Assembly (NCBI RefSeq): GCF_024171525.1
Contig: NZ_JALJZY010000002.1
Coordinates: 148,053-212,052, forward strand
Origin: Neisseriaceae bacterium HSC-16F19
Lineage (GTDB): Bacteria; Pseudomonadota; Gammaproteobacteria; Burkholderiales; Neisseriaceae
Direction of reading: 5' to 3'
Length of the DNA stretch: 64,000 nt
Shown here in pieces: positions 21,975 to 31,007 of the stretch. Within the stretch, counting starts at the first letter, position 1. The number at the start of each line of letters is the position of its first letter. Made by a program: the position numbers and the translations under genes. The notes under the pieces were generated by a model. The model saw only the letters and a list, made by a program, of their open reading frames with translations. It did no database searches and was not told the DNA's origin.

Positions 21975-23438
21975 TCAGGAAGCCTGAACAGTGTTGTTTT
22001 GCGGCAGACTGCTGCCCAACAAAGTGAGCAAAATCTGCCAGCATTCGCCCACGCTGTCGATATGGACGCATTCTTTGGGCGAGTGGGCGGCACGGATGTC
22101 GGGGCCGAAGGAAATCATGTCGGTGTGCGGCGCCTTGCTTTTGAGGATGCCGCATTCCAAGCCGGCATGCATGATTTCGATGCGCGCCGGACGACCGTAA
22201 AACCGGTGCAGCACTTCTTGAGCGCGCGCCAACAGGGCGGATGCGGGGTCGGGCTGCCAGCCGGGGTAGTCGTTATCCAAGGTCAGTTGGCCGCCGCTTA
22301 AGCGTGCCAGTGCGGCCAGACGTTCGCCTACGGCGTCTTTGGGGCTTTCCGCCAGCGAACGCATCAGCGAGAGCAGATGCAGGCCGTCGACCTTGAGTTC
22401 GGCATGGCCGAGGCTGATGGAGGTTTCCACCACACCGGGAAAATGGTCGCTCATGCGCAAGACGCCGTTGGGCAGGTTGATGCAGGTGTCGATCACGCGG
22501 CGGCTGTCGGCGGGATTTAAAGCCAGTGCCGGTGTGGCAGCAGGTAAAAGCTCAATTTCAAGGCCGGTTTCGGCAGCGGCCATTTCTTCCTCCATGCGTT
22601 GGGCGGCGGCCAGCAATTGCAGCGCCAAGGCAGAGCCGTTGGCGTATACCACGACCGCTTCGGCGCTGCGCGGCAGCACATTGCGCAAAGAGCCGCCTTG
22701 CAATGAGGCCAGGGAGAACGGCAGTTCGGTGGCGGCCAGCAGTTGCGCCAGCATCAGAATGGCATTGCCGCGGCCTTTGTTGATGTCGATGCCGGAATGG
22801 CCGCCTTTAAGGCCGGATACGCGCACCGATACAGCCTGGCCTTGGGCTGCCTGAAAAGCGGCGGGTACATGCAGGTGTACGTCGCGACCGCCGGCACAGC
22901 CGATAAACAGGCTGCCGGCGTCTTCGCTGTCCAGATTGATAAGATAAGGCACATCCAGCCAGTCAGGGTCCAGGGCCAAGGCGCCGCCCATGCCGGTTTC
23001 TTCTTCCACGGTGAGGATGATGTTCAAGGGCGGATGGGGGATGTCATCGGCAAAGGCCACCGCCAGCGCCATGGCGGCGCCGATGCCGTTGTCGGCACCG
23101 AGGGTGGTGTTGTCGGCATAGAGCCAGCCCTCTTCGATATGGGTGCGGATGGGGTCGGTTTCAAAGCAATGGCTGCTGCCTTCGCCTTTTTGCGGCACCA
23201 TGTCGATGTGCGCCTGCAAGGCCACGGCGGGGGCGTGTTCCAGACCGGGGCTGGCGGGTTTGCACAGACGGATATTGCCGACGGTATCCCGTTCGGCAGT
23301 CAAACCCTTTTCGGTGGCACGTTGCAGGATAAAGTCGCGCAATGCCTGTTCGTGGTGGCTGGGATGGGGAATGGCGCAGATGTCGGCAAACCATTGCCAT
23401 ACGGCGGCGGGTTGGAGGGTGCGGATGTCGGACATCAT
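21975..23438 (-). CDS. pepD: aminoacyl-histidine dipeptidase (M20 family)
   Basis: 487 residues, the usual PepD length. Metal-site motifs are QAHIDMV, NTTLGADNGIGAAM, VEEETGM and NLDSED, and the last ligands come from HSPKECVHID; HAGLECGI is also characteristic. PepD hydrolyses Xaa-His dipeptides such as carnosine. An in-frame uptake sequence near 22846 contributes residues AFQAAQ in the lid domain. The pepD-tgt pair is bracketed by two direct 240-bp repeats. Confidence 0.93.
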   Translation of the reverse strand: MMSDIRTLQPAAVWQWFADICAIPHPSHHEQALRDFILQRATEKGLTAERDTVGNIRLCKPASPGLEHAPAVALQAHIDMVPQKGEGSSHCFETDPIRTHIEEGWLYADNTTLGADNGIGAAMALAVAFADDIPHPPLNIILTVEEETGMGGALALDPDWLDVPYLINLDSEDAGSLFIGCAGGRDVHLHVPAAFQAAQGQAVSVRVSGLKGGHSGIDINKGRGNAILMLAQLLAATELPFSLASLQGGSLRNVLPRSAEAVVVYANGSALALQLLAAAQRMEEEMAAAETGLEIELLPAATPALALNPADSRRVIDTCINLPNGVLRMSDHFPGVVETSISLGHAELKVDGLHLLSLMRSLAESPKDAVGERLAALARLSGGQLTLDNDYPGWQPDPASALLARAQEVLHRFYGRPARIEIMHAGLECGILKSKAPHTDMISFGPDIRAAHSPKECVHIDSVGECWQILLTLLGSSLPQNNTVQAS

Positions 23439-23502
23439 GGATGGAACTTTCGTCTATATTAATATTGTGTATGTGTTTTGTTGCAGGCTGCCTGAAAACA
23501 GG

Positions 23503-23600
23503 CGCGTAGGGTGGGTGCTTGCACCCACGCGTTGTAGTGTTTTAATAAATTTCTTTTATTTTAAAAGCTTAAAATAAGTTTTGCGCGTGGGTGCAAGCAC
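23503..23600. repeat. GTAGGG-capped palindrome pair (GTGGGTGC stems)
   Basis: GCGTAGGGTGGGTGCTTGCACCCACGC at 23503-23530 is a palindrome-type repeat; GCGCGTGGGTGCAAGCACC at 23583-23600 is the inverted partner. The partner is interrupted by the element at 23597-23997. Confidence 0.65.
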
Positions 23601-23997
23601 CATAGGTATCTACACAAATATTGGCTGCCTGAACGTACAAATTTATGCAGTCTTGTCGTACACATTGCTGAATGTTGCACTTTGCGCTTCATGGCCGCGC
23701 GGCCACCTTCTTTTCTTTGCGCCGCCAAAGAAAAGAAGGCAAAAGAAAGGCGGCCGCGGTTGCAGGTTTGCTGCGCAAACTTCCCTCACTACACACGGTT
23801 TTTCGGGCGGGCAACAACTCGCAGCTGCGCTGCTCAAACAGATTTGCCCTTGTTCCCCGAAAAACCGTGCTCCGTTCGGCTGCGCCAGCGGATAGGGCTG
23901 TAGCCGTAAACGTGCTTGGATTAAAATTTCAGTGCTTAAACCGAATGCAAATCCAAAAATTTCAGCTAGCCTAAAAATGTGTAGATACCTATGGTGC
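23597..23997. mobile_element. putative 400-bp non-autonomous element with 20-bp inverted ends
   Basis: GCACCATAGGTATCTACACA at 23597-23616 is matched exactly in inverted orientation at 23978-23997. Between them lie an uptake sequence and repeat copy 2. Outside, both sides continue into GGTGCAAGCACC-type sequence, as if a palindromic repeat had been split. There is no transposase. Confidence 0.55.
23674..23911 (+). repeat. 238-bp repeat, copy 2
   Basis: Direct copy of 20512-20750, differing at a modest number of positions. The 636-bp pepD-ubiE gap contains this repeat, the flanking inverted ends and palindromes, and no gene that I can support. Confidence 0.88.
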
Positions 23998-24025
23998 AAG
24001 CACCCACCCTGCGTCTTATCAGAAA

Positions 24026-24051
24026 CGGCCGCACCCAAACGGATGCGGCCG
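24026..24051 (-). terminator. terminator of ubiE
   Basis: CGGCCGCACCC and GGATGCGGCCG pair (one mismatch/wobble) around AAAC; on the reverse strand TTTCTG follows. Confidence 0.65.
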
Positions 24052-24074
24052 CCGTTCTGTATCGGGAACGGTAT

Positions 24075-24812
24075 TTAAAACTTCACCCCTTTGTGCAGGG
24101 CCACCACGCCGGCGCTCATATTGTGGTAATCCACCTGGTCGAAACCCACTTCCTCCATCATGTGCTTGAGGGTTTCCTGGTCGGGGTGCATGCGGATGGA
24201 TTCGGCCAGATATTGGTAGCTGTCGGCATCTTTGGCAATCAGCTTGCCCATCAGCGGCAAGAGCTTGAAGGAATACAGGTCGTACACCGGTTCCAGCGGC
24301 TTGAATACTTTGGAAAACTCCAGCACCAGCAAAGTGCCGCCGGGTTTGAGCACGCGGTACATTTCCGTCAGCGCCGCTTCTTTGTGGGTCATATTGCGCA
24401 GGCCGAAGGCCACCGACACCAGATTGAAATAATTGTCCGGGAAGGGCAGTTTTTCGGCATCGCATTGCGCCACCGGCAGAATCAGACCTTCGTTGAGCAG
24501 GCGGTCGCGGCCGACGGTGAGCATGGAGGAATTGATGTCGGTGAGCCAGACTTCGCCCTCTTTGCCGACCCGTTTGGCCCAGCCGCGCGACAAATCGCCG
24601 GTGCCGCCGGCAATGTCCAGCACTTTGTCGCCTTTTTTCAGGCGCGCGGTATTGATGGTGAAATGCTTCCACACACGGTGCAGACCGGCGGACATCACAT
24701 CGTTCATGATGTCGTATTTCTGCGCCACGGAGTGGAAGACTTCTGCCACTTTGTCGGCTTTTTCGTCTTCGTTGACGGTTTGGTAGCCGAAATGGGTTTG
24801 CTTGTCGCTCAT
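24075..24812 (-). CDS. ubiE: ubiquinone/menaquinone C-methyltransferase
   Basis: 245 residues. VFHSVAQKYDIMNDVMSAGLHRVWK, the SAM-binding DIAGGTGDLS, and LRNMTHKEAALTEMYRVLKPGG are signatures of UbiE/MenG. It methylates the C2 position of the quinone ring. The gene follows a DUF971 gene by 74 bp on the same strand, a pairing common in betaproteobacteria. Confidence 0.95.
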   Translation of the reverse strand: MSDKQTHFGYQTVNEDEKADKVAEVFHSVAQKYDIMNDVMSAGLHRVWKHFTINTARLKKGDKVLDIAGGTGDLSRGWAKRVGKEGEVWLTDINSSMLTVGRDRLLNEGLILPVAQCDAEKLPFPDNYFNLVSVAFGLRNMTHKEAALTEMYRVLKPGGTLLVLEFSKVFKPLEPVYDLYSFKLLPLMGKLIAKDADSYQYLAESIRMHPDQETLKHMMEEVGFDQVDYHNMSAGVVALHKGVKF

Positions 24813-24886
24813 AGTGCTGTCTTTGTGTCAGGAAATTTTAAAATTATGCAAAGATAATGAAAAATATTTGCATTGCATGGCGGAAC

Positions 24887-25234
24887 TCAGTCGCGGCTGC
24901 CGCCTGCTGCCGCCAGTTGCGCCAGATAGTCTTGCCACAGCGCATCGTGTTCCGTGGCCAGGCGGTAGAGATAATCCCAGTCGTACAAACCGCTGTCGTG
25001 GCCGTCGTCAAACACAATCTTCAGGGCGTAATTGCCGGCGGGTAATAAATCCTTAATCAAGACCTTACGTTTGCCGGTCTGCAAAACCGGCTTGCCATGG
25101 CCGCGCACTTCGGCGCTGGGCGAGTGTACGCGCAAGAATTCGGCCGAGAGGGTGTAATGCTGTGTGCCGTAGGCCAGGGTGAGCGCATTGCGTTCGGGAT
25201 GCAGGCGGATTTCTTCGGGCGGCGGGGTGCGCAT
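24887..25234 (-). CDS. DUF971 family protein
   Basis: 115 residues: PPPEEIRLHPERNALTLAY, LRVHSPSAEVRGHG, LPAGNYALKIVFDDGHDSGLYDWDYLYRLA. This matches the stand-alone DUF971 domain, the same fold as the N-terminal domain of gamma-butyrobetaine hydroxylase. Function unknown; in other bacteria such proteins have been placed near iron-sulfur and quinone genes. Upstream of ubiE here and probably in one transcript. Confidence 0.85.
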   Translation of the reverse strand: MRTPPPEEIRLHPERNALTLAYGTQHYTLSAEFLRVHSPSAEVRGHGKPVLQTGKRKVLIKDLLPAGNYALKIVFDDGHDSGLYDWDYLYRLATEHDALWQDYLAQLAAAGGSRD

Positions 25235-25252
25235 AAGGCGGGCAGGGGTGTC

Positions 25253-25283
25253 TTGTCAAACGGTGCGTATTTTAGCGTATAAT
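25253..25283 (+). promoter_or_regulatory. candidate nadE promoter
   Basis: TTGTCA (25253-25258), 19-bp spacer, TATAAT (25278-25283). The predicted transcript begins near 25290, giving a leader of about 215 nucleotides that starts with a GACAGGC/GCCTGTC hairpin (25294-25310) followed by a T-rich stretch. Confidence 0.55.
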
Positions 25284-25504
25284 CTGCCGCAATGACAGGC
25301 ACGGCCTGTCTTGCTTTATATTTACAAGAACAACAGACCCGGCAGCATCCCATCCGGCGGGCTCTCAATGTTGCGTTATCGGCAGCAGCAAACATAACGA
25401 TAAACCACAACCAGACACCGGCTTTGCGGTGGGCGCATAAGTGCCCGCCGTTTCGGTTTGGGTGCAGGGCTTTTAACACATCTCCTTTATTTCGTGAGGA
25501 AATT

Positions 25505-26296
25505 ATGCAAACACAGGCAGTCATCGACCATATCGTCCAATGGCTCAAAAATTATGCCGAACAAAGCGGTATGCAGGGCTTTGCCATCGGTATTTCCGGC
25601 GGCGTAGACTCCGCCGTGGTGTCCGCCCTGGCGGCACGCACCGGCTTGAAAACCCTGCTGTTGGACATGCCCATCCGCCAAAAAGCCGACCAGGTGGCGC
25701 GTGCCAAAGAGCATATCAGTGCATTGAAAAGCCAGTTTGACAATGTGGTCAGCCAACGCATCGACCTGACCCAGGTGTTCAACACCTTCCAGATGGAACT
25801 GGATATGGACGACCGCAACCTGCCCAATGAAAAACTGGCGCTGGCCAATACCCGCAGCCGTTTCCGCATGCTTACCCTTTACTACCATGCCCAGCTGCAC
25901 AATTTGTTGGTCACCGGCACCGGCAACAAGATAGAAGATTTCGGCGTGGGCTTTTTCACCAAATATGGTGACGGCGGCGTGGACATCAGCCCGATTGCCG
26001 ACTTGCTCAAAAGCCAGGTCTACCAATTGGCCGAAGCCTTGGATGTGGCCGCGAGCATCCGCGAAGCCGCGCCCACCGACGGTTTGTGGGATACCGACCG
26101 CACCGACGAAGAACAAATGGGCGCCAGCTATGCCGAGCTGGAATGGGCCATGAGCGTACACGGCAGCAAAACCGCCGACGACTTCAGCGGCCGCGAGCGC
26201 GAGGTATTTGAAATCTACGACCACCTTAACCGCCAGATGCAGCACAAAATCCAGCCGATTCCGGTGTGTGCCGTACCGGCGGAACTGCTGCAATAA
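25505..26296 (+). CDS. nadE: NH3-dependent NAD+ synthetase
   Basis: 263 residues from ATG 25505, which has GAGGAAATT just upstream; the longer frame extends into the leader. The P-loop-like pyrophosphatase motif SGGVDS lies at 31-36, then GTGNKIEDFGVGFFTKYGDGGVD. The glutaminase domain is absent, so the enzyme should use ammonia. It makes NAD+ from deamido-NAD+. Confidence 0.93.
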   Translation: MQTQAVIDHIVQWLKNYAEQSGMQGFAIGISGGVDSAVVSALAARTGLKTLLLDMPIRQKADQVARAKEHISALKSQFDNVVSQRIDLTQVFNTFQMELDMDDRNLPNEKLALANTRSRFRMLTLYYHAQLHNLLVTGTGNKIEDFGVGFFTKYGDGGVDISPIADLLKSQVYQLAEALDVAASIREAAPTDGLWDTDRTDEEQMGASYAELEWAMSVHGSKTADDFSGREREVFEIYDHLNRQMQHKIQPIPVCAVPAELLQ

Positions 26297-26319
26297 ATAT
26301 TTGAATATTCATGATTTGA

Positions 26320-26356
26320 GGCTGCCTGAAAGCACTTTTGTTTTCAGGCAGCTTTT
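26320..26356 (+). terminator. terminator of nadE
   Basis: GCTGCCTGAAA (26321-26331) and TTTCAGGCAGC (26342-26352) with a TTTT tail, an inverted uptake-sequence pair. Confidence 0.78.
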
Positions 26357-26466
26357 AATTATATACAGCCGCTTGCACAGATGGGCGCAGCCGCCTAAAA
26401 TTCGGATTTTGCGGTGCAAAAGAGCGCACTGTTTTTATGTTAATCAACCTCAAGGGATGAGTACTC

Positions 26467-27639
26467 ATGACCAAAGCCCAGCTTCTGATGTCCGCCTGCC
26501 TCGGCCTGGCCTTAACCGCCTGCGGCGGCAGCAATAATGCCGCCGCGCCGGCCGCTTCGCAAACCCCGGCCGCTTCTGCCGAAGGTGCCAGCGACACCGC
26601 CGCCGTGAGCCTGCCGGAAACCGACAGCCTCAATATCTATAACTGGTCCAACTATGTGGACGAGAGCACGGTGACCGATTTTGCCGACGCCCACAACATC
26701 AAGCTCAACTACGATGTGTACGAAAACAACGAAACCCTGGAAGCCAAGGTGCTGACCGGCAATTCCGGTTACGACCTGGTGGTGCCGGGCATCGCCTTTT
26801 TGCCGCGCCAAATCAATGCCGGCGCCTACCAAAAAGTACACAAAGACCTCATCCCCAACTACAAAAACATCGACCCGGAACTCTTGAAAATGCTGGAAGA
26901 GGCCGACCCGGGCAACCAATACGCCGTGCCGTATTTCTCTGGTGTGAATACCCTGGCCATCACCGCCAAGGGCAAAGAATTGTTGGGCGGCTCGCTGCCT
27001 GAAAACGAATGGGATTTGCTGTTCAAACCCGAATACACCAACAAGCTGAAATCCTGCGGCATTGCCCTGTGGGACACCCCCAGCGAAATGTTCCCCATTG
27101 TGCTCAACTACTTGGGTAAAGACCCCAAAGGCAGCAATCTGGACGACATCAAAGAAGCCGCCCAGGTATTGGAAGCCATCCGTCCGGATGTGAAGCGTTT
27201 CAGCCCCTCCATCATCGATGAGCTGGCGCGCGGTGATGTGTGTCTGGCAGCCGGTAACGGCGGTGATTTGAACATGGCCAAAGCCCGCTCCGAAGAAGTG
27301 AAGAGCAATGTCGGCATCGACGTGCTCACACCCAAAGGCATGGGTTTCTGGATTGAAGCCTGGCTGATTCCGGCGGACGCCAAAAACGTGGCCAATGCCC
27401 ACAAATACATCAACAACACCCTGGATGCCGATGTGGCGGCCAAAAACGGCAATGCCGTAACCTTTGCGCCTGCCAGCATGCCGGCACGCGAAAAAATGGA
27501 CCAGCAGCTGGTGACCGTGCGCTCCATCTTCCCCAATGCGGAAGACATGCAGGCCGGTTTTGTGATGCCGCAAATGGGTGACGACGCCAAGAAACTGAGC
27601 GTGAACCTGTGGCAGAAACTGAAAGTGGGTTCCAACTAA
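26467..27639 (+). CDS. polyamine-binding lipoprotein (PotD/PotF type)
   Basis: 390 residues. Lipoprotein signal ending ALTAC (Cys19), an Ala/Ser-rich linker, then LNIYNWSNYVDESTVTDF, NSGYDLVVPGIAFL, and GMGFWIEAWLIPADAKN, diagnostic of spermidine/putrescine periplasmic binding proteins. AAGGGA lies nine bases before the ATG. No PotABC genes are adjacent, so the permease and ATPase must be elsewhere. Whether spermidine or putrescine is preferred cannot be read from the sequence. Confidence 0.9.
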   Translation: MTKAQLLMSACLGLALTACGGSNNAAAPAASQTPAASAEGASDTAAVSLPETDSLNIYNWSNYVDESTVTDFADAHNIKLNYDVYENNETLEAKVLTGNSGYDLVVPGIAFLPRQINAGAYQKVHKDLIPNYKNIDPELLKMLEEADPGNQYAVPYFSGVNTLAITAKGKELLGGSLPENEWDLLFKPEYTNKLKSCGIALWDTPSEMFPIVLNYLGKDPKGSNLDDIKEAAQVLEAIRPDVKRFSPSIIDELARGDVCLAAGNGGDLNMAKARSEEVKSNVGIDVLTPKGMGFWIEAWLIPADAKNVANAHKYINNTLDADVAAKNGNAVTFAPASMPAREKMDQQLVTVRSIFPNAEDMQAGFVMPQMGDDAKKLSVNLWQKLKVGSN

Positions 27640-27668
27640 GTTTCAGGCAGCCTGAATGCCTGAAGAAC

Positions 27669-27696
27669 AACGCCGCCCTCGGGGCGGCGTTTTTTA
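27669..27696. terminator. bidirectional terminator between the potD-like gene and hemN
   Basis: AACGCCGCCC and GGGGCGGCGTT form a GC-rich stem with a T-run on the forward side. The hemN stop codon begins at its edge. Confidence 0.8.
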
Positions 27697-29091
27697 TACG
27701 GTTTGCGAATACGAAACGCTGCTTTGGCGGTGGCGCAAATGGGCGTCAAACACCATGGCGATATTGCGGATAAGGAACCGGCCTTTGGGGGTGACGGTGA
27801 GGCCGTGCTCATCGAGTTCCAGCAAACCCAGTTGGGCCAAGGGCTGCAAATCCGCCCATTCGGCGGCAAACGCTTCTTGGAAAGACGCGCTGCCGTCTGC
27901 GGGCAGATAGTCGGCAAAATCAAGGGCGAAGCGGCACATCAGGTCTTGAATCAGGCCGCGGCGCAGCACATCGTCGTCGTTTAACACATAGCCGCGCATC
28001 ACCGGCAGGCGGCCGGCATCCAGCGCTGCATAATAGGCATCGATGTCTTTTTCGTTCTGGCTGTACACACGGTCGATTTTGCCGATGGAAGACACGCCCA
28101 CGGCCACCAAATCGCAATCGGCATGGGTGGAATAGCCTTGGAAATTACGCTGCAAGCGGCCGTTTTCCAAGGCGCGCGCCAATTCGTCATCGGGTTTGGC
28201 AAAGTGGTCCATGCCGATAAACACATAGCCGCGTTCATCCAGCATATGCACGGTGTTTTGCAGAATATCCAGCTTGAGGCTGCTGTCGGGCACGGCGGCG
28301 GTGTCGATGCGCCGTTGCGGTTTGAACAAATGGGGCAGGTGGGCGTAGTGATACACCGCCAGGCGGTCCGGGTCCAGGCTCAGCACTTGTTCCAGCGTGC
28401 GCCGCATGGTGGCGGTGTCCTGGTGCGGTAGGCCGTAAATCAAATCCACGCTCACCGAGCGGAAACCGGCTTCGCGTGCGGCTTCGATGACGGTGCGGGT
28501 TTCGGCCTCGCTCTGGATGCGGTTGACCGCCGCCTGCACGCGCGGGTCGAAGTCCTGTATGCCCACGCTCATGCGGTTAAAGCCCAGGCGCCCCAAAAAC
28601 AGCACCGTGTCACGGCTGACCTTGCGCGGGTCGATTTCGATGGAATATTCGCCGTGCGGCACCAAGGTGAAATGGCGGCGGATGCTGTCGAATACGGAGG
28701 CCAGTTGCGCTTCGTCCAAAAAGGTCGGCGTGCCGCCGCCGAAATGCAGCTGCGCCAGTTCCGGTTTGCCCTGCCAATGCGCTGCCTGCAAAGCCAGTTC
28801 GCGGTCGAGATAGCGCAGATAGGTGTCGGCGCGGCTCTGGTCTTTGGTGATGATTTTATTGCAGCCGCAGTAATAGCAAATGGTGTTGCAAAAGGGGATG
28901 TGAATATAGAGCGACAAAGGCGCGTCTGCCGGGCGGGCACGCAGCGCGGCGCTGTAATCAGCTGCCTGAAAGCCGCTGTAAAAGCGGTCGGCGGTAGGAT
29001 AAGAGGTGTAGCGCGGCCCGGAAGCGGGCAGGGCGGCGATGAGGTCGCGGTCGAATTCGATGCGTACGGCGGTGTCGGCGGTGAGATTCAT
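27694..29091 (-). CDS. hemN: oxygen-independent coproporphyrinogen III oxidase
   Basis: 465 residues from ATG 29091 (a longer in-frame ATG at 29148 precedes non-conserved sequence). The radical-SAM cluster CNTICYYC has cysteines at 68, 72 and 75, followed by GCNKIITKD, HFGGGTPTF and QDFDPRVQAAVNR, all typical HemN. It decarboxylates coproporphyrinogen III without oxygen. It diverges from fnr, which often controls it, but I could not find a clear TTGAT-N4-ATCAA site in the 153-bp gap. Confidence 0.94.
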   Translation of the reverse strand: MNLTADTAVRIEFDRDLIAALPASGPRYTSYPTADRFYSGFQAADYSAALRARPADAPLSLYIHIPFCNTICYYCGCNKIITKDQSRADTYLRYLDRELALQAAHWQGKPELAQLHFGGGTPTFLDEAQLASVFDSIRRHFTLVPHGEYSIEIDPRKVSRDTVLFLGRLGFNRMSVGIQDFDPRVQAAVNRIQSEAETRTVIEAAREAGFRSVSVDLIYGLPHQDTATMRRTLEQVLSLDPDRLAVYHYAHLPHLFKPQRRIDTAAVPDSSLKLDILQNTVHMLDERGYVFIGMDHFAKPDDELARALENGRLQRNFQGYSTHADCDLVAVGVSSIGKIDRVYSQNEKDIDAYYAALDAGRLPVMRGYVLNDDDVLRRGLIQDLMCRFALDFADYLPADGSASFQEAFAAEWADLQPLAQLGLLELDEHGLTVTPKGRFLIRNIAMVFDAHLRHRQSSVSYSQTV

Positions 29092-29244
29092 TTTAAAAAG
29101 ACGATTTTTTTCAACGGGATGTCGAACGGATAACGGTTTTGTGAACAATGCTTAATTAAAAGCGGCAAACATGATACACTGCCGAGGTCTTGCAGCCTTT
29201 GCGCTGGCGCAAACATTGCAGGATTCACACACTCAGGCACACAC

Positions 29245-29985
29245 ATGACCAACATCATCCATCAGCATACCGAGTGCACGGTACCGCGCATGTGCGGCAA
29301 CTGCGTGCTGCAACTTCTGTGTCACCCGCAACCGGGCTTGGACGCAGAGCAGCTGGCCGACCTGGACAAAGTCATCCAGGAAACCCGTCCGGTGAAAAAA
29401 GGCCAGTCGCTGTTTCGCACCGGCGAGCGTTTTCAGTCGCTGTTTGCCGTGCGCACCGGCTTTTTCAAAACCACGCTCGCCAATTCCGACGGCCGCGACC
29501 AGGTAACCGGCTTTTTTATGTCCGGCGAACTTTTGGGGCTGGAAGGCATAGACGCCGGGCAGTACCGCTCGGACGCGGTGGCGCTGGAAGACAGCGAGGT
29601 GTGCGAGCTGCCGTTTGCCAATCTGGAAGGCATCGTGGCCGAAGTCCCCTCTATGGCCACCTATTTCTACAAACTCATGAGCCGCGAAATCGTGCGCGAC
29701 CAAAACCTGATGATGATGCTCGGCAATATGCGCGCAGAGGAGCGCTTGGCGGTGTTTTTGCTCAATTTGTCGCAACGTCTGCAATTGCGCGGTTTTTCCG
29801 CCAACGACTTTATCCTGCGCATGTCGCGCGAAGAGCTGGGCAGTTATCTGGGTTTGAAACTGGAAACCGTGAGCCGCACGCTGTCGCGCTTCCAGCAGGA
29901 AGGCTGGCTTAAAGTGGAACACAAACACATCCGCCTGTTGCAGCCGGAATCGCTACAGGCTTTGGTGAGCCAACCTGCGGCCTGA
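29245..29985 (+). CDS. fnr: FNR oxygen-sensing transcription regulator
   Basis: 246 residues. Three N-terminal cysteines C17, C20 and C26 (CGNCVLQLLC) plus one inside the cAMP-like fold (SEVCELPF) are the four ligands of the [4Fe-4S] sensor. The C-terminal helix-turn-helix LGSYLGLKLETVSRTLSRFQ retains the E/S/R residues that read TTGAT half-sites. It should activate anaerobic and microaerobic genes, possibly including divergent hemN. Confidence 0.95.
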   Translation: MTNIIHQHTECTVPRMCGNCVLQLLCHPQPGLDAEQLADLDKVIQETRPVKKGQSLFRTGERFQSLFAVRTGFFKTTLANSDGRDQVTGFFMSGELLGLEGIDAGQYRSDAVALEDSEVCELPFANLEGIVAEVPSMATYFYKLMSREIVRDQNLMMMLGNMRAEERLAVFLLNLSQRLQLRGFSANDFILRMSREELGSYLGLKLETVSRTLSRFQQEGWLKVEHKHIRLLQPESLQALVSQPAA

Positions 29986-30004
29986 ATACCGCCTATTTTT
30001 CATT

Positions 30005-30043
30005 CAAACAGGCTGCCTGAAACGTTTTCAGGCAGCCTGTTTG
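30005..30043. terminator. bidirectional terminator between fnr and the Dyp peroxidase
   Basis: CAAACAGGCTGCCTGAAA pairs with TTTCAGGCAGCCTGTTTG, an 18-bp stem from an inverted uptake-sequence pair. Confidence 0.82.
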
Positions 30044-30059
30044 CCATAAAACAACTGAT

Positions 30060-30974
30060 TTATCCGGCCAAATCCGCCAAACGCTCTTCAGACGGCACAA
30101 AATAATAGCTGCCGCTCACGGCGGTGCTGAGGTGTTCCAGCAGCAAGTCGGTGTGGCCGTCGGTTTCGCCGAACATGCTCAGCAGTTGCTGTTCGATATT
30201 GTGCAGGCGCGCGCAATAGGCGATAAACAGCAGGCCGTGCTCGCCGGAGGCGGTGCCGTAGGGCAGGCTTTGGCGGATGATTTTCAGGCCCTCGCCGTTT
30301 TCTTTCAAATCCACCCGCGCCAGATGGGTGCCGGGCAGACGCGCTTCGCCGGGCAGTTCTTCGTCGTCGGCCTTGTTGCGGCCGATGATGTGCGATTGCG
30401 CCGCATCATCCAGCTTGGCCCAGCGCTTGAGGTCGTGACGGTATTTTTGCAGCATCAGATAGCTGCCGCCGGCATCGGCGGCGGGCGCGGCAATCACGCC
30501 GTAACGGGGGCGCTGTTCATCGGTCGGGTTTTCGGTACCGTCCACAAAACCGTCGTAGCCGCGGTCTTCAAACAGGCGGCAGCCGTGGGTTTCGTCGGCC
30601 ACTTGCAGGGCATCGCCGAAAGCGGCCAATACGTCCAGCGCCAGCAGCATATTGGCGCCGTGGCTCTGCGATTGGATGTGGATGGCAATATCGTGCTGGG
30701 TGGCCGGGGCCAAACCGTTGCCTAGGGGTCGGAAGGGTTTGATTTCCGCGCCTTCGGCATCGTTGCGGCGCAATTGCGGCCAGATACCGGCGGCAAAACC
30801 CACAGCCAAGCCCAAGTGTGCCTGCGGCTGGCGGCTGCGGTGGCGTTCCAAGAGGGCAGCCAATTGGCGGCAGGTTTGGGCTACATCGGCCAGGCGGCCT
30901 GCGGTCACATCGGCTTCAATCACGATGCAGGCGCTCATATTTTCGGGTAAGACGGTGCTTTGCGGAGTGCTCAT
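30060..30974 (-). CDS. Dyp-type haem peroxidase (YfeX-like)
   Basis: 304 residues from ATG 30974, which follows AAGGAACACC. The distal GxxDG motif is present in GYDGFVDGTENP, and the family segments RYGVIAAPAADAGGSYLMLQKYRHDL and RQSLPYGTASGEHGLLFIAYCA follow. No signal peptide, so it is cytoplasmic. Dyp peroxidases oxidise dyes and porphyrinogens; YfeX has been proposed to act on haem or its precursors. It is followed on the same strand by nothing, and preceded by a kinase-like gene, 33 bp away. Confidence 0.9.
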   Translation of the reverse strand: MSTPQSTVLPENMSACIVIEADVTAGRLADVAQTCRQLAALLERHRSRQPQAHLGLAVGFAAGIWPQLRRNDAEGAEIKPFRPLGNGLAPATQHDIAIHIQSQSHGANMLLALDVLAAFGDALQVADETHGCRLFEDRGYDGFVDGTENPTDEQRPRYGVIAAPAADAGGSYLMLQKYRHDLKRWAKLDDAAQSHIIGRNKADDEELPGEARLPGTHLARVDLKENGEGLKIIRQSLPYGTASGEHGLLFIAYCARLHNIEQQLLSMFGETDGHTDLLLEHLSTAVSGSYYFVPSEERLADLAG

Positions 30975-31007
30975 GGTGTTCCTTTTGGACATTGTTAATT
31001 GGATATG

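Noticed and set aside
23439..24074. A degraded IS gene in the pepD-ubiE gap
   Set aside because: Only repeats and inverted ends are present; no stretch encodes transposase-like residues.
29092..29244. FNR box between hemN and fnr
   Set aside because: TTGTGAACAATG and neighbouring AT-rich stretches do not meet the TTGAT-N4-ATCAA consensus well enough.
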